Below are positions 1-7,915 of a stretch of DNA of 64,000 nucleotides, in pieces. The translations under genes were made by a program, and so were the position numbers. Below the pieces are notes generated by a model. That model was not told the origin of the DNA, searched no databases, and was given only the letters and a program-made list of their open reading frames with translations. Numbering within the stretch: the stretch's first letter is position 1; each line of letters begins with the position of its first letter. Source of the DNA: Streptococcus oralis (GTDB lineage Bacteria; Bacillota; Bacilli; Lactobacillales; Streptococcaceae); contig NZ_CP023507.1 of assembly GCF_002386345.1 (NCBI RefSeq), forward strand, positions 1,364,001-1,428,000, read 5' to 3'.

Positions 1-7
1 AAGAGCA

Positions 8-32
8 AAACAAACTGCTCTGTGCAGTTTGT
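8..32 (-). terminator. intrinsic terminator of the lipase-toxin operon
   Basis: A perfect 9-bp inverted repeat (ACAAACTGC, 5-nt loop, GCAGTTTGT) lies about 30 bp past the stop of the last gene of the toxin operon. Read on the minus strand it is followed by a T-rich tract, as an intrinsic terminator should be. Confidence 0.65.
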
Positions 33-62
33 AATAATTATTCTATATCACTCACCATAAAA

Positions 63-356
63 TTAGCAAATGGAATCATACTGAGATAGCTTCTCCGTTG
101 TCACTTCTTCCAACTTTTTCTTTACCTGACCTTTTATGGCCGTATCCATCTGTGATTTTATTTTCCCAATAGCGACTTTTGTCTCCTCCGCACTTTCTCT
201 CACTTTTTCTTTATAGTTGGTTTGCAAAGAATTTTTTTCCTTTAAGATTACTGTCGCCATTGTATAGATTCTATTCCTCTCCATCATGCGATACATCTGA
301 CGTAAAGCAAATTCATATTCTTCATCTGTGTAATATTCATTTAATGGTGCGAGCAT
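63..356 (-). CDS. small helical protein, candidate type VII toxin partner
   Basis: This 97-residue protein looks helical, charged and soluble, with no signal peptide, membrane segment or cysteine motif. It is the last gene of the lipase-toxin operon and overlaps its upstream neighbour by 20 bp. An AAGGAGG site 4 bp before the ATG fixes the start. Known LXG and reverse-LXG toxins of type VII secretion systems travel with two small helical partner proteins (Lap1/Lap2 or TlaA1/TlaA2) that bind the helical targeting domain. By size, position and predicted fold this gene is a candidate for one of them, but I see no diagnostic sequence motif and the family assignment is inference. A generic coiled-coil protein remains possible. 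Confidence 0.6.
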   Translation of the reverse strand: MLAPLNEYYTDEEYEFALRQMYRMMERNRIYTMATVILKEKNSLQTNYKEKVRESAEETKVAIGKIKSQMDTAIKGQVKKKLEEVTTEKLSQYDSIC

Positions 357-729
357 ATGACCTCCTTAAATCTCCGATTGTCTGTTCTAACTCATCTTGC
401 TTTTTACGATAATCTCTATCTAACATCTCTTCATGGTACTGCAATTCATCTTCTCTACGCCTACACGCAAACTGAGAATCCTCCATCAATTGTTGCAAAC
501 TCCTATAAAACTGTTCTCCATCTTGGTAACTGTGTTGTCCCTTTTGAAGAAAGACATCCATTTTGCTAGCTTCGTCTTCAATGATTCGGGCAAGGCGGTC
601 TCGACGTTCATAGAGTTCGTTATATTGATTCGTAAAAGTTGCTTTCCGCTTTAGATACTCATCTTCCAAATCATAATGCTCTTTTTCTTTTGCTTTTAAC
701 TTTTGGAAGACTAAATCCGACTGTTCCAT
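337..729 (-). CDS. DUF3958-like coiled-coil protein, candidate type VII toxin partner
   Basis: The 130-residue product is almost wholly predicted helix/coiled coil and rich in E, D, R, K and Q, with no signal peptide or membrane segment. It resembles DUF3958 proteins, the Lap2-type partners of LXG toxins, in length, charge pattern and gene setting; this is recognition by eye. Its ATG overlaps the end of the lipase gene by 19 bp and an AGGAGA site lies 9 bp upstream, which suggests translational coupling with the toxin. The expected role is to bind the C-terminal helical domain of the toxin and help its delivery to the secretion machine. Confidence 0.6.
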   Translation of the reverse strand: MEQSDLVFQKLKAKEKEHYDLEDEYLKRKATFTNQYNELYERRDRLARIIEDEASKMDVFLQKGQHSYQDGEQFYRSLQQLMEDSQFACRRREDELQYHEEMLDRDYRKKQDELEQTIGDLRRSYARTIK

Positions 730-1928
730 TTTCTAAATTCTCCTGCCAATTCCTTATCTGTGGCCAGTTTACTCTCAATGACTTGGATAATCTGTTGGTT
801 AAGGGTATCAAACTCTGTGGCTAGTTTTTCAGCCTTTTGATTCATTTGCTCAAAATCTTGCTTAACTGAACCGACAATCGTATCCTGAGTCACACCCGCA
901 GACGCAAAAGTCGATAGAACTTCATCATAACTCAGGTATCGGAAACTACTAAAGTCAAGCTGATTCCATAGTTCTTGTGCTTTTGACACCACCTCTTCTT
1001 GAAGGTGCTTGACGTCGTCTGCACCAGCTCGAGCCGCATTAGCCATTCCTTCCCCTAGAGCCATTCCCTGCAAGCTATCCAAGTATATCTCTTCCCTACT
1101 TGACAAACCATCTGCCGAGAGGTAGCTTTTAATTTTTTGGTAGCGGTACATACCCGCTGTTGCTTCTGCTAATGCCGTTACTTTGAGATTTGTGACACGT
1201 TTTCCATCCAAATCAACTAGCTGGCCATTCTCATCAAATCGCCACTGGGACAAGTTATGATATTCTAACTTGTCACCCCAGTTATCTTTTGCAGGGTAGA
1301 TGTAGGGAAATATAGCTGTTTGAGTCGTATTTCCCGTAATATTGCCAATAACATCATACTTATGACGGAAATTGCGAAATTGTTCTGGATGTTCTTGCAT
1401 GTACTTGATTTCTTCTTTCGAAATCAAGTTATGAATATCTGGCCCGTTATACCCAACATTGGCATAACCTCGCTTTAAAGCGACATACATAGCCAGTGAC
1501 TCTCCAAGCGAATGCCCCGCAGTTGTAATTTTAGCAGAGGGATAAGTTTTTTCGATTTCTTCCGCAAAACTCAGAGCCGTTTGAAATTGAGATTTTCTAA
1601 ATGTCTTTGTTTTCAAATCCGACAACACCTGTCTATCACCAAATCCTATTGATTGGATATCTGTTTGGATGTCAAGTCGATCATCTTTATTCGTCCCAGC
1701 ATAGGCAATCACTACATGGCTATAATCCACATTCCCATTTTTATCCACAGGAGCAACCGCCATCGCCTGCATACCGTTGGAGGTGTTGTCTTTTGCACTA
1801 AGAACTCGAAAAGTTTGTCCATTTGATTTAAAAATCTTATCGTCTCTCCAAGGTCGTTTTACTTTTCCTGCATCAACATTATAAACTCCATCAACAATAT
1901 CATTATAATTTTTATCTGTTATTTTCAT
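711..1928 (-). CDS. lipase toxin with N-terminal lipase and C-terminal LXG-like domain (TslA-like)
   Basis: The 405-residue protein starts with a class-3-lipase-like fold. The nucleophile elbow GHSLGE gives Ser140, and the likely partners are Asp192 (in KYDVIGN) and His224 (in LEYHNL). The catalytic assignment is by motif order. From about residue 260 to the end the sequence becomes charged, heptad-like helix without glycines, like an LXG targeting domain. There is no Sec signal peptide. Family knowledge: S. aureus TslA is a type VII-secreted phospholipase with exactly this reversed order. The gene sits between an immunity-like gene (stop and start overlap as TGATG) and two helical partner genes, which supports the same assignment. 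The ATG with GGAG 6 bp upstream is preferred to an in-frame TTG four codons earlier. The usual last Gly of GxSxG-G is Glu here. A non-toxin lipase is the alternative. Confidence 0.72.
   Translation of the reverse strand: MKITDKNYNDIVDGVYNVDAGKVKRPWRDDKIFKSNGQTFRVLSAKDNTSNGMQAMAVAPVDKNGNVDYSHVVIAYAGTNKDDRLDIQTDIQSIGFGDRQVLSDLKTKTFRKSQFQTALSFAEEIEKTYPSAKITTAGHSLGESLAMYVALKRGYANVGYNGPDIHNLISKEEIKYMQEHPEQFRNFRHKYDVIGNITGNTTQTAIFPYIYPAKDNWGDKLEYHNLSQWRFDENGQLVDLDGKRVTNLKVTALAEATAGMYRYQKIKSYLSADGLSSREEIYLDSLQGMALGEGMANAARAGADDVKHLQEEVVSKAQELWNQLDFSSFRYLSYDEVLSTFASAGVTQDTIVGSVKQDFEQMNQKAEKLATEFDTLNQQIIQVIESKLATDKELAGEFRKWNSRI
1682..1787. repeat. 106-bp near-identical tract shared by the two lipase genes (copy 1)
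   Basis: This tract inside the full-length lipase gene matches 2529-2634 in the broken copy at all but about two positions. It encodes the same 35-40 residues in both, ending near the GTNKDD motif. The flanking parts of the two genes are clearly diverged, so recent gene conversion or duplication of this segment is likely. Confidence 0.8.
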
Positions 1929-2320
1929 CACTTGCTCCAATATTTCACTTTAATATTATCTATTGTTTGTTGATTAGTGATTTCATTTTTTTCTTGTAAA
2001 TTTAATCTTTTATTCCAACTAATTACATAATTGTCAGTTTTATCGTTAAATTTAAAGAAAGTAATTTCCATTTCAAGTTCTTTATTTAGAGTTAATAACG
2101 CAGTTCTTGAACCTGTTGTAGCATTATTTTCTATATCATTAAATTCTATTTCATTGATTCCCTCATAATGATTAACTAAATACAATACCATCCTATCCTG
2201 TTCGATTCTCATTTTTTCTTCCAATGTTTTTTCTTTTTGATGATTTAAACTAAACATCACGATTCCTCCTATTACACAAATTACTAAAGCAATAATACCC
2301 CATTTTTTACGCTTATTCAT
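1928..2320 (-). CDS. membrane-anchored immunity-like protein (DUF1433/TilA-like)
   Basis: The 130-residue protein has a basic N terminus (NKRKK), one membrane segment at about residues 8-24 and a soluble domain expected outside the cell. It lies directly upstream of the lipase toxin and overlaps it by one base (TGATG). The body resembles the DUF1433 family, which includes the S. aureus lipase immunity lipoprotein TilA; the match is by eye. Unlike TilA it shows no lipobox cysteine, because the only Cys is inside the membrane segment after Ile. The start is the ATG 7 bp after AAGGAGG, not the GTG two codons earlier. The first 45 residues are nearly identical to the gene at 2775-3182, and the rest diverges. 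Inferred job: blocking the lipase outside the membrane. Confidence 0.65.
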   Translation of the reverse strand: MNKRKKWGIIALVICVIGGIVMFSLNHQKEKTLEEKMRIEQDRMVLYLVNHYEGINEIEFNDIENNATTGSRTALLTLNKELEMEITFFKFNDKTDNYVISWNKRLNLQEKNEITNQQTIDNIKVKYWSK

Positions 2321-2440
2321 TAACACACCTCCTTATATCATTCTATAAAGCAACTAGCCCCAGTTACCTTATAGTATAACATAAACAGCTATTTTAACTA
2401 ACATTAGCGTAATCCAGCACCGTCACAAACTGAGAATCTA

Positions 2441-2770
2441 CTACTTCGCAGAATTTAGTCCTGAACGAGACTGTAGTTTTTCCCTCCCAAGCCATAAAGA
2501 CTGTACATCCGTACCAAGATCCTTTATGTCATCTTTATTCGTCCCTGCATAGGCAATCACTACATGGCTATAATCCACATTCCCATTTTTATCCACAGGA
2601 GCAACTGCCATCGCCTGCATACCGTTGGAGGTGTTATCTATGGGTTTAGAGATTACTTTAAACCGATCGTTTGCAACTAATCGTCCCTCCTGAATAGGAT
2701 TACTCACCTTACCAGTGTCAACATCGTAAACATCATCTACTATATATCTATAATCTTCTTCTGTAACCAT
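2441..2770 (-). pseudogene. truncated lipase-toxin gene (N-terminal fragment only)
   Basis: The open frame of 109 residues matches the first quarter of the lipase at 711-1928 and is identical over a 37-residue stretch. It then stops after WLGREKLQSRSGLNSAK, before the GHSLG serine, the other catalytic residues and the whole helical tail. It keeps a good ribosome site (GAGGAG) and is placed right after its own immunity-like gene. In another frame between its stop and 2390 a short peptide ending VTVLDYANVS can be read, which may be the remnant of a toxin end. The product cannot be a working lipase. I read it as the relic of a second toxin cassette, possibly kept because the immunity gene is useful. 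Confidence 0.75.
2529..2634. repeat. 106-bp near-identical tract shared by the two lipase genes (copy 2)
   Basis: Second copy of the tract described at 1682-1787, here inside the truncated toxin gene. Confidence 0.8.
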
Positions 2771-2774
2771 ATAG

Positions 2775-3182
2775 TTATCTCTCCTCTAAGTAGATAATTT
2801 TTACTGCTATATCATACCCAGCTTCTTCTTTGTGTTCTCTCTTTATGAATTCTGTTGGTGAATAATTAGAACTTCTTATTTTCCCATTCTCATTTAAAGA
2901 ATCTATTTTGACAGATATATCATATTGATTATTTACTTTAGCAGTAATCCTCCAACTCCCGGTGCTTTCATTTTTTTGAAATTCAACAAACTTCACTCTC
3001 TCAATCTTTTGTCCATCAGCTAAATCATAGTTACTAACTAAAAACTTTGCTACCCTATCCTGTTCGATTCTCATTTTCTCTTCCAATGTTTTTTCTTTTG
3101 GATGATTCAAACTAAACATTATAACTCCTCCTATAATACAGATTACTAAAGCAATAATACCCCATTTTTTACGCTTATTCAT
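2775..3182 (-). CDS. second membrane-anchored immunity-like protein (DUF1433/TilA-like)
   Basis: The 135-residue protein has the same NKRKK plus single membrane segment and the same ELEEKMRIEQDR-type stalk as its neighbour at 1928-2320. The outer domain differs throughout (for example FQKNESTGSWRITAKV instead of the TGSRTALLTL region). A conserved anchor with a changed outer domain is typical of immunity genes that follow changing toxins. It precedes the truncated toxin by 4 bp and is the first gene of the locus. An AAGGAGG site lies 7 bp before the ATG. Upstream, both immunity genes share the same 40-bp sequence, including a TATA(C/T)TATAAGG stretch that may be a promoter, so each cassette may be transcribed separately. 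Confidence 0.62.
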   Translation of the reverse strand: MNKRKKWGIIALVICIIGGVIMFSLNHPKEKTLEEKMRIEQDRVAKFLVSNYDLADGQKIERVKFVEFQKNESTGSWRITAKVNNQYDISVKIDSLNENGKIRSSNYSPTEFIKREHKEEAGYDIAVKIIYLEER

Positions 3183-3375
3183 TAACACACCTCCTTATAT
3201 CATTCTATAAAGCAACTTGGTCTTAATTACCTTATAATATAGGACCAATAGCCACTATGGTCTTGTGCATTGAATTCAAGTTTAGCATAGTTCACTTACG
3301 ATTTCCTTTTCTAATTCTACTGCATCCATTCTACCATATTTTGAAAGAGCTTACAGAGATTTTTCATAGAAAGAA

Positions 3376-3444
3376 ATTGGAACAAGGATGAGTAACCAAA
3401 CGAAGTCCATCTTTTAAATCAGGGAACCCCTCATCCAGTTCCAA
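3376..3444. repeat. imperfect inverted repeat between toxin locus and phosphoesterase
   Basis: The outer arms read TTGGAAC then GGATGAG on the left, and CTCATCC then GTTCCAA on the right, with about 30 bp between. It is downstream of the phosphoesterase gene and, read on the minus strand, is followed by a weak T-rich stretch. It could be a terminator or the remnant of a small mobile element at the edge of the accessory region. Confidence 0.5.
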
Positions 3445-3468
3445 CTAATTTTCAGGGATTTAAAGAAA

Positions 3469-4323
3469 CTAGTCTACCTTATATTCTGACTTTATAGTCT
3501 CCAAAAATTTCTTCACATCCTCCACATACCCATGCTTTTCAATTAAACTAGCTAAGAGTTCCAGATTGTGCCCCCGATAGTTGTCATCTCGACGTAGTTC
3601 TTCATACATTTCGATAAAAGGAAGCCCCTTGGACTTGGCCAATTCTAACTCTGCTTCATAATCATAGGAAACTTTTCGGAATAGAATATTTACCAATTCC
3701 CCATTTTCCACTTCTATCACAGCATACTGGGCACGGTGATTTTTTAACTTTTCCCAATCAAAATAGGGCATGCCAATCGTACCTGGATTGATGATTTGTT
3801 GCCCTTGACTTCCATAACGAAGCAACTGCTTGTGGACATGACCATAGATTGCCACGTCCGTTTCCTCATCTAGGAGTTGGTCAAATTTCTCTGTATCATT
3901 CCCAACAGACAGATCCCCACCATAGTTTTTTTCAGGCAAATTATGAGAAAGAGAAAAGCGCAGCCCCTCAACTTCTTTCTTTTCTAGCAAAGGTAAGCTT
4001 CGTAGCCAGTCAATCGTTTCAGGATCCATTCGCTCCATCAAAAACTGGGTCAATCGCATGAGCTGGACTTCCTGTGGGTCTTCCAAGCCATATTGCCCAT
4101 CTAAAGCCTCAAGGACACAATCATCCCAATTGCCTCGAACACTTGCAGTGATAGGAAGTTCCTTTAACAGAGCGACCAAGTCATTTGCACCTGGACCAGG
4201 GAGAAAAATGTCTCCCATGAGCCAGTATTCACTGACTCCTTGTGCTTTAGCATCTGCAATCACTGCTTCTAAGGCAGTCACATTTCCATGAATATCTGAT
4301 AAAATTGCGATTTTATGGTTCAT
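3469..4323 (-). CDS. calcineurin-like metallophosphoesterase
   Basis: The 284-residue protein carries the metal-binding signatures of calcineurin-like phosphoesterases: LSDIHGN near the N terminus, GDI at about residue 38, a GNWDD motif, and GHVHKQL in the C-terminal half followed by INPGTIG. The third motif has Trp where many members have His, as YfcE-like bacterial members also vary there. The substrate is unknown; small phosphodiesters or nucleotides are typical of the family. The second of two adjacent ATGs is 6 bp from GGAG and was chosen. The gene overlaps the end of uvrC by 11 bp, so it is probably transcribed with it. A paralogue sits at 19086-19937. Confidence 0.85.
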   Translation of the reverse strand: MNHKIAILSDIHGNVTALEAVIADAKAQGVSEYWLMGDIFLPGPGANDLVALLKELPITASVRGNWDDCVLEALDGQYGLEDPQEVQLMRLTQFLMERMDPETIDWLRSLPLLEKKEVEGLRFSLSHNLPEKNYGGDLSVGNDTEKFDQLLDEETDVAIYGHVHKQLLRYGSQGQQIINPGTIGMPYFDWEKLKNHRAQYAVIEVENGELVNILFRKVSYDYEAELELAKSKGLPFIEMYEELRRDDNYRGHNLELLASLIEKHGYVEDVKKFLETIKSEYKVD

Positions 4324-6160
4324 CATAATCTCCTTTTGTTTGGTAGTCCACTCTTTCTTCCGCCACTTGAGCCAATTCCACTTCTTCCTGAGGGTTCAAC
4401 TTTCTTTTCACATCTTCTGCGACTGCTCTTGGCACACCCACTTCGACAATTTCATCCACACTAGCTTCCTTGATTTTAGTGAGAGATTTAAAATGCTTCA
4501 TGAGATTCTGTTTGCGTTTAGGTCCCAGACCGTCAATCCCATCCAGTTGTGAAGAAAAGGAATTTTTTGAGCGCAGTTGACGGTGGAAGGTGATAGCAAA
4601 GCGGTGCACCTCATCTTGGATGCGTTGAAGCAGGAAAAATTCCTGAGAATTGCGAGACAACTCCACCACTTCCAGTGGATCTCCGAAGAGCAATTCATGG
4701 GTTTGGTGCTTGTCATTCTTTTGCAGACCTGCAATTGGGATATCCAAACCTAGCTCTTCTTGAATAACTTGCTTAGCGATATTGACTTGACCTTGCCCCC
4801 CATCAATGACAATCAAATCTGGCGGGGTTAAACCTTCTCGTTGTACTCGACCATAACGTCTGCGAATAACCTCTCGCATACTGGCATAATCGTCTGGTCC
4901 AACAACCGTTTTTATCTTGTACTTTCGGTAGTCTTTTTTACTCGGTTTGCCATTGACAAAGACCACCATGGCTGAAACAGGACTGGTTCCCATGATATTA
5001 GAGTTATCAAAGGACTCGATACGGACTGGGGTCGGGATTTGGAGCAAGCGTCCCAGATTTTCAATAGCTCCTTGGGTCTTTTCGACTGATTTTTCTAGCA
5101 GATTGAACTTCTGCTCCAGACTAACACGGGCATTCTTTATAGCTAAATTGACCAATTGTTTTTTCTCACCACGCTGAGGTTTGAGAATCTTGGTATCCAC
5201 CAAGGCCTTGACAGCTTCTTCGTCAATATCCTGCGGAATCAATACTTCATTGGGAACCAGGTGAGATTTTTCTTGATAGAATTGTCCCACATAGGTCAAG
5301 AAGTCCTCATCCGGATCGTTGTAATAAGGGAAAAGATTGACATCCCGCTCGATGAGTTTTCCCTGACGGACAAAGAAAACCTGAACACACATCCAGCCCT
5401 TATCCACATAGTAACCAAAGACGTCCCGATTTTGCAAATCTTTGGCCATGACCCGCTGCTTAGTCCTTAGAGTGCCTATTGCCTGAATCAAATCGCGGTA
5501 TTCTGCCGCACGTTCAAACTCCATACTTTGCGCTGCCACTGCCATTTTACCCTTAAGATCATCGATGATTTTGTCATCCTGCCCTTTTAAGAAGTCAGAA
5601 ACCTCCTGAGCCATGGACTTAAAATAGGACTCATCTTTTTTACAGATGGTATGGGCCATACACTGGCCAATATGGTAGTAAAAACAAACCTTTGAAGGCG
5701 GGTTGGTACATTTCCGAAAAGGAAAAATCCGGTCCAGTAGTCGCTTGATTTCATTGGCTGCCCCCACATCTGGATAGGGACCAAAGTAAAGACCGCCGTC
5801 CTTCTTGACCTGACGGGTGATAATCAAACGAGGATAGCGCTCATTTGTGATTTTGATGAAAGGATAAGACTTGTCGTCCTTGAGCATGATATTGTATTTA
5901 GGCTTATTCTCCTTGATCAGGTTGATTTCTAAGAGAAGCGCCTCAATATTAGACTCAGTAACGATAAATTCAAAATCCACAATCTCAGATACCAGAGCCT
6001 CTGTCTTGGTATCATGACTGCCACGGAAATAGGACCGCACGCGGTTGCGCAGATTTTTAGCCTTTCCTACATAAATGATAGTGCCGTTTTTATCTTTGTG
6101 AATGTAACAACCAGGGCTAGTCGGCAAGAGCTCCAGTTTTGATTTGATCAAGTTGTTCAT
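4313..6160 (-). CDS. uvrC: excinuclease ABC subunit C
   Basis: UvrC makes the two incisions on either side of a DNA lesion once UvrB is loaded, in nucleotide excision repair in the cytoplasm. The 615-residue sequence has a GIY-YIG nuclease domain at about 10-90 (GCYIHKD...[14 protein letters not shown]). It is followed by the UVR motif near 200-235 that binds UvrB, the RNase H-like C nuclease with DGGQGQVN, and the C-terminal helix-hairpin-helix pair ([15 protein letters not shown]). This is the usual family length. The open frame extends 13 codons upstream, but that part covers the promoter, so the MNNLIKSK start is used. The sequence is very close to the pneumococcal protein as I know it. 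Confidence 0.97.
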   Translation of the reverse strand: MNNLIKSKLELLPTSPGCYIHKDKNGTIIYVGKAKNLRNRVRSYFRGSHDTKTEALVSEIVDFEFIVTESNIEALLLEINLIKENKPKYNIMLKDDKSYPFIKITNERYPRLIITRQVKKDGGLYFGPYPDVGAANEIKRLLDRIFPFRKCTNPPSKVCFYYHIGQCMAHTICKKDESYFKSMAQEVSDFLKGQDDKIIDDLKGKMAVAAQSMEFERAAEYRDLIQAIGTLRTKQRVMAKDLQNRDVFGYYVDKGWMCVQVFFVRQGKLIERDVNLFPYYNDPDEDFLTYVGQFYQEKSHLVPNEVLIPQDIDEEAVKALVDTKILKPQRGEKKQLVNLAIKNARVSLEQKFNLLEKSVEKTQGAIENLGRLLQIPTPVRIESFDNSNIMGTSPVSAMVVFVNGKPSKKDYRKYKIKTVVGPDDYASMREVIRRRYGRVQREGLTPPDLIVIDGGQGQVNIAKQVIQEELGLDIPIAGLQKNDKHQTHELLFGDPLEVVELSRNSQEFFLLQRIQDEVHRFAITFHRQLRSKNSFSSQLDGIDGLGPKRKQNLMKHFKSLTKIKEASVDEIVEVGVPRAVAEDVKRKLNPQEEVELAQVAEERVDYQTKGDYDEP

Positions 6161-6166
6161 AGTTCC

Positions 6167-6175
6167 ATTATAGCA
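6167..6175 (-). promoter_or_regulatory. extended -10 promoter of uvrC
   Basis: Read on the minus strand the sequence is TGC followed by TATAAT, a perfect extended -10 element. The last base of the hexamer is 6 bp before the uvrC ATG, so transcription should begin at or next to the A of the start codon. Only a weak GGA lies in front of the ATG. No clear -35 is visible, which extended -10 promoters do not need. Confidence 0.6.
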
Positions 6176-6197
6176 AAAAGGCCGTAACAGGACGAAC

Positions 6198-6232
6198 AAA
6201 AAGCCCCACCAATCACTTGTTGGAGAAGCTTT
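6198..6232 (-). terminator. intrinsic terminator after the matrixin-like gene
   Basis: On the minus strand an AAAGC...CTCCAA arm pairs with TTGGTGGGGC, with wobble pairs, and is followed by five T. It separates the protease transcript from uvrC. Confidence 0.55.
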
Positions 6233-6261
6233 GATTTCTTTTAAGATTTCACCGACTTTAT

Positions 6262-6963
6262 CTAGTCGCTACTGGTATAGAGCTCTTGAACAGCCTTCAC
6301 ATCCTGAGGCTGAATCCCATAATAGGAACCTGCTGGCTGCATGACAGAAATTTCGTTGGTATGATCCAATCCGATGGCATGCCCCAGCTCGTGCTCCGCC
6401 GTGTGCACGATCCGTTCATAAGAATAACCATAGTTTGGATTGGATAGATAATAGTGATTCAGGCGAACCGTTACAGATATAAATTGTTTGGTTAACAAAT
6501 TGGTTTGACTCTCGGCTTGACCAGCTACAGCGGTCGATCCATCATTCATCTCACTTGCCACAATATCTGCCTGGCTAGGATCCGCAACCACCTCAAAGGT
6601 AAAGGCTCCCGTTTGATTCCAGTTTTTTATGGCTTCTGCATAGGCACCTTGGAAGGTCTCATCCATTTGAGGTTCAATATAGATGCGAGCTGAGGCCTGA
6701 GCCCACTTGCCTTCTGCATGTTGGTGACTGTCTGTCTGAGACAAGACTTCCAGCGTTCCCGTCTCCTTCCATTGATTCCAGCCACCTTGACCAATCTTAC
6801 TCATTTTTTCAACCTGATTGACCGCAGAATGAAAATCACCTGTCAGATACCAAACCACTCCAAAAGCAATGAGCAGTAGAATAACTACAGTCCAAACCAG
6901 ACGCCAGAAGAAACGCCAAATTCCCAAAAGAAATCGGAAGAATAATCGAATAATCCAGAACAT
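6262..6963 (-). CDS. membrane-anchored matrixin-like zinc metalloprotease
   Basis: The 233-residue protein has a basic, aromatic N terminus with one membrane segment at about residues 22-40 and an outer catalytic domain. The zinc site is a complete HExxHxxGxxH motif (His191, Glu192, His195, His201). The downstream Met208 in SVMQP fits the metzincin Met-turn. Together these place it in the matrixin-like M10 group. It should act at the cell surface; the substrate is unknown. It lies between uvrC and estA, with its own terminator downstream. In S. pneumoniae a protein of this type sits at the same locus. Confidence 0.82.
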   Translation of the reverse strand: MFWIIRLFFRFLLGIWRFFWRLVWTVVILLLIAFGVVWYLTGDFHSAVNQVEKMSKIGQGGWNQWKETGTLEVLSQTDSHQHAEGKWAQASARIYIEPQMDETFQGAYAEAIKNWNQTGAFTFEVVADPSQADIVASEMNDGSTAVAGQAESQTNLLTKQFISVTVRLNHYYLSNPNYGYSYERIVHTAEHELGHAIGLDHTNEISVMQPAGSYYGIQPQDVKAVQELYTSSD

Positions 6964-7067
6964 GACGTCCCACCTTTCATAAAAATAAGAACCTATCTTG
7001 AAATCACATTCTCCTTGACCAAGATAGATTCTCTATTTTACTGAATAAAACTGAAAGAAACCTAAAA

Positions 7068-7847
7068 CTAAGATAAGCGCTCTTCCAAAACAAAGTCAAT
7101 TGGTAGAGTAGCTAAAAAACGCTCCAATTGTTTTTCCCAGTAGTACCACTCGTGCTTACCTGGACTATGACTATAGGTCACCTCAAAACCTAGTTTTTTG
7201 AGGTTTTTCACTGCGAGGTTATTGGCTGAGTAAAGATAGTCTTGTTCCCCACACCAAGCCCATAGTTTGGTCTTTTTATCGGATTTTGCAGCCATGCTTT
7301 CAAGCGAATGAGGACTAGATGTCCAGTCTTTAATCTCTCCAAAAACTCCTCTCCAGTAGGCAAGTGACCCCAGATCCTGACTTTCAGGAGAAAAATCCTG
7401 AAAACTGAGCGCACCAGAAAAACTAGCCGCATGAGAAAAACGATTTGTTGACAGAGCGAGTTTGAAGGAGCCGTAACCACCCATGGAAAGACCAGCTATA
7501 AAGGTCTTTTCTCGCTTGCTGGTCATATTGGGGAAGAAACGTTTCATGACTTGGGGGAGTTCTTCTGCTAGAGCAGTATAGTAGTTATAGCCATACTGAG
7601 TATCTGTGTACCAGCCATTATTTGTATTGGGCATGATAACAATGAGATTGGTTCCACGCAACAAGCGCTCGACATTGGTACGTTTGAGCCAGCTATTTTG
7701 GTTTCCTGACATTCCGTGCAAAAGGTAAAGAACAGGAATATCTGTGCAATCTGGTTCAGTCACCCGACTAGCATCTGGATAGAGTACGGTAACGCCCCAC
7801 TCCATATCCAAAACTTCTGAGTAATACTCAATATTCATAACTGCCAT
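7068..7847 (-). CDS. estA: tributyrin esterase EstA
   Basis: EstA is an alpha/beta-hydrolase (esterase D / S-formylglutathione hydrolase fold) that cleaves short-chain esters. In pneumococcus it removes acetyl groups from O-acetylated sialic acid. The 259-residue sequence shows the nucleophile elbow GLSMGG (Ser121), Asp203 and His232 as a likely triad, and an HGMSGN oxyanion region. There is no signal peptide. The first ATG is 6 bp from GGAG. A terminator separates it from RNase J2 upstream. Confidence 0.9.
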   Translation of the reverse strand: MAVMNIEYYSEVLDMEWGVTVLYPDASRVTEPDCTDIPVLYLLHGMSGNQNSWLKRTNVERLLRGTNLIVIMPNTNNGWYTDTQYGYNYYTALAEELPQVMKRFFPNMTSKREKTFIAGLSMGGYGSFKLALSTNRFSHAASFSGALSFQDFSPESQDLGSLAYWRGVFGEIKDWTSSPHSLESMAAKSDKKTKLWAWCGEQDYLYSANNLAVKNLKKLGFEVTYSHSPGKHEWYYWEKQLERFLATLPIDFVLEERLS

Positions 7848-7872
7848 GGTTGTCTCCTTTTACTATTCTATA

Positions 7873-7899
7873 AGAAAAAGCCGAATTTCGACTTTTTCT
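7873..7899 (-). terminator. intrinsic terminator after RNase J2 gene
   Basis: An 8-bp arm AGAAAAAG pairs with CTTTTTCT, extended by a T-G pair and CGA/TCG around a 3-nt loop. It lies between the RNase J2 stop and the estA start. Confidence 0.6.
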
Positions 7900-7915
7900 G
7901 TAGGTATGCTACTTA

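Noticed and set aside
2390..2440. Short peptide ending VTVLDYANVS after the truncated toxin
   Set aside because: It is in another frame and too short to call a gene; kept only as a possible toxin remnant.
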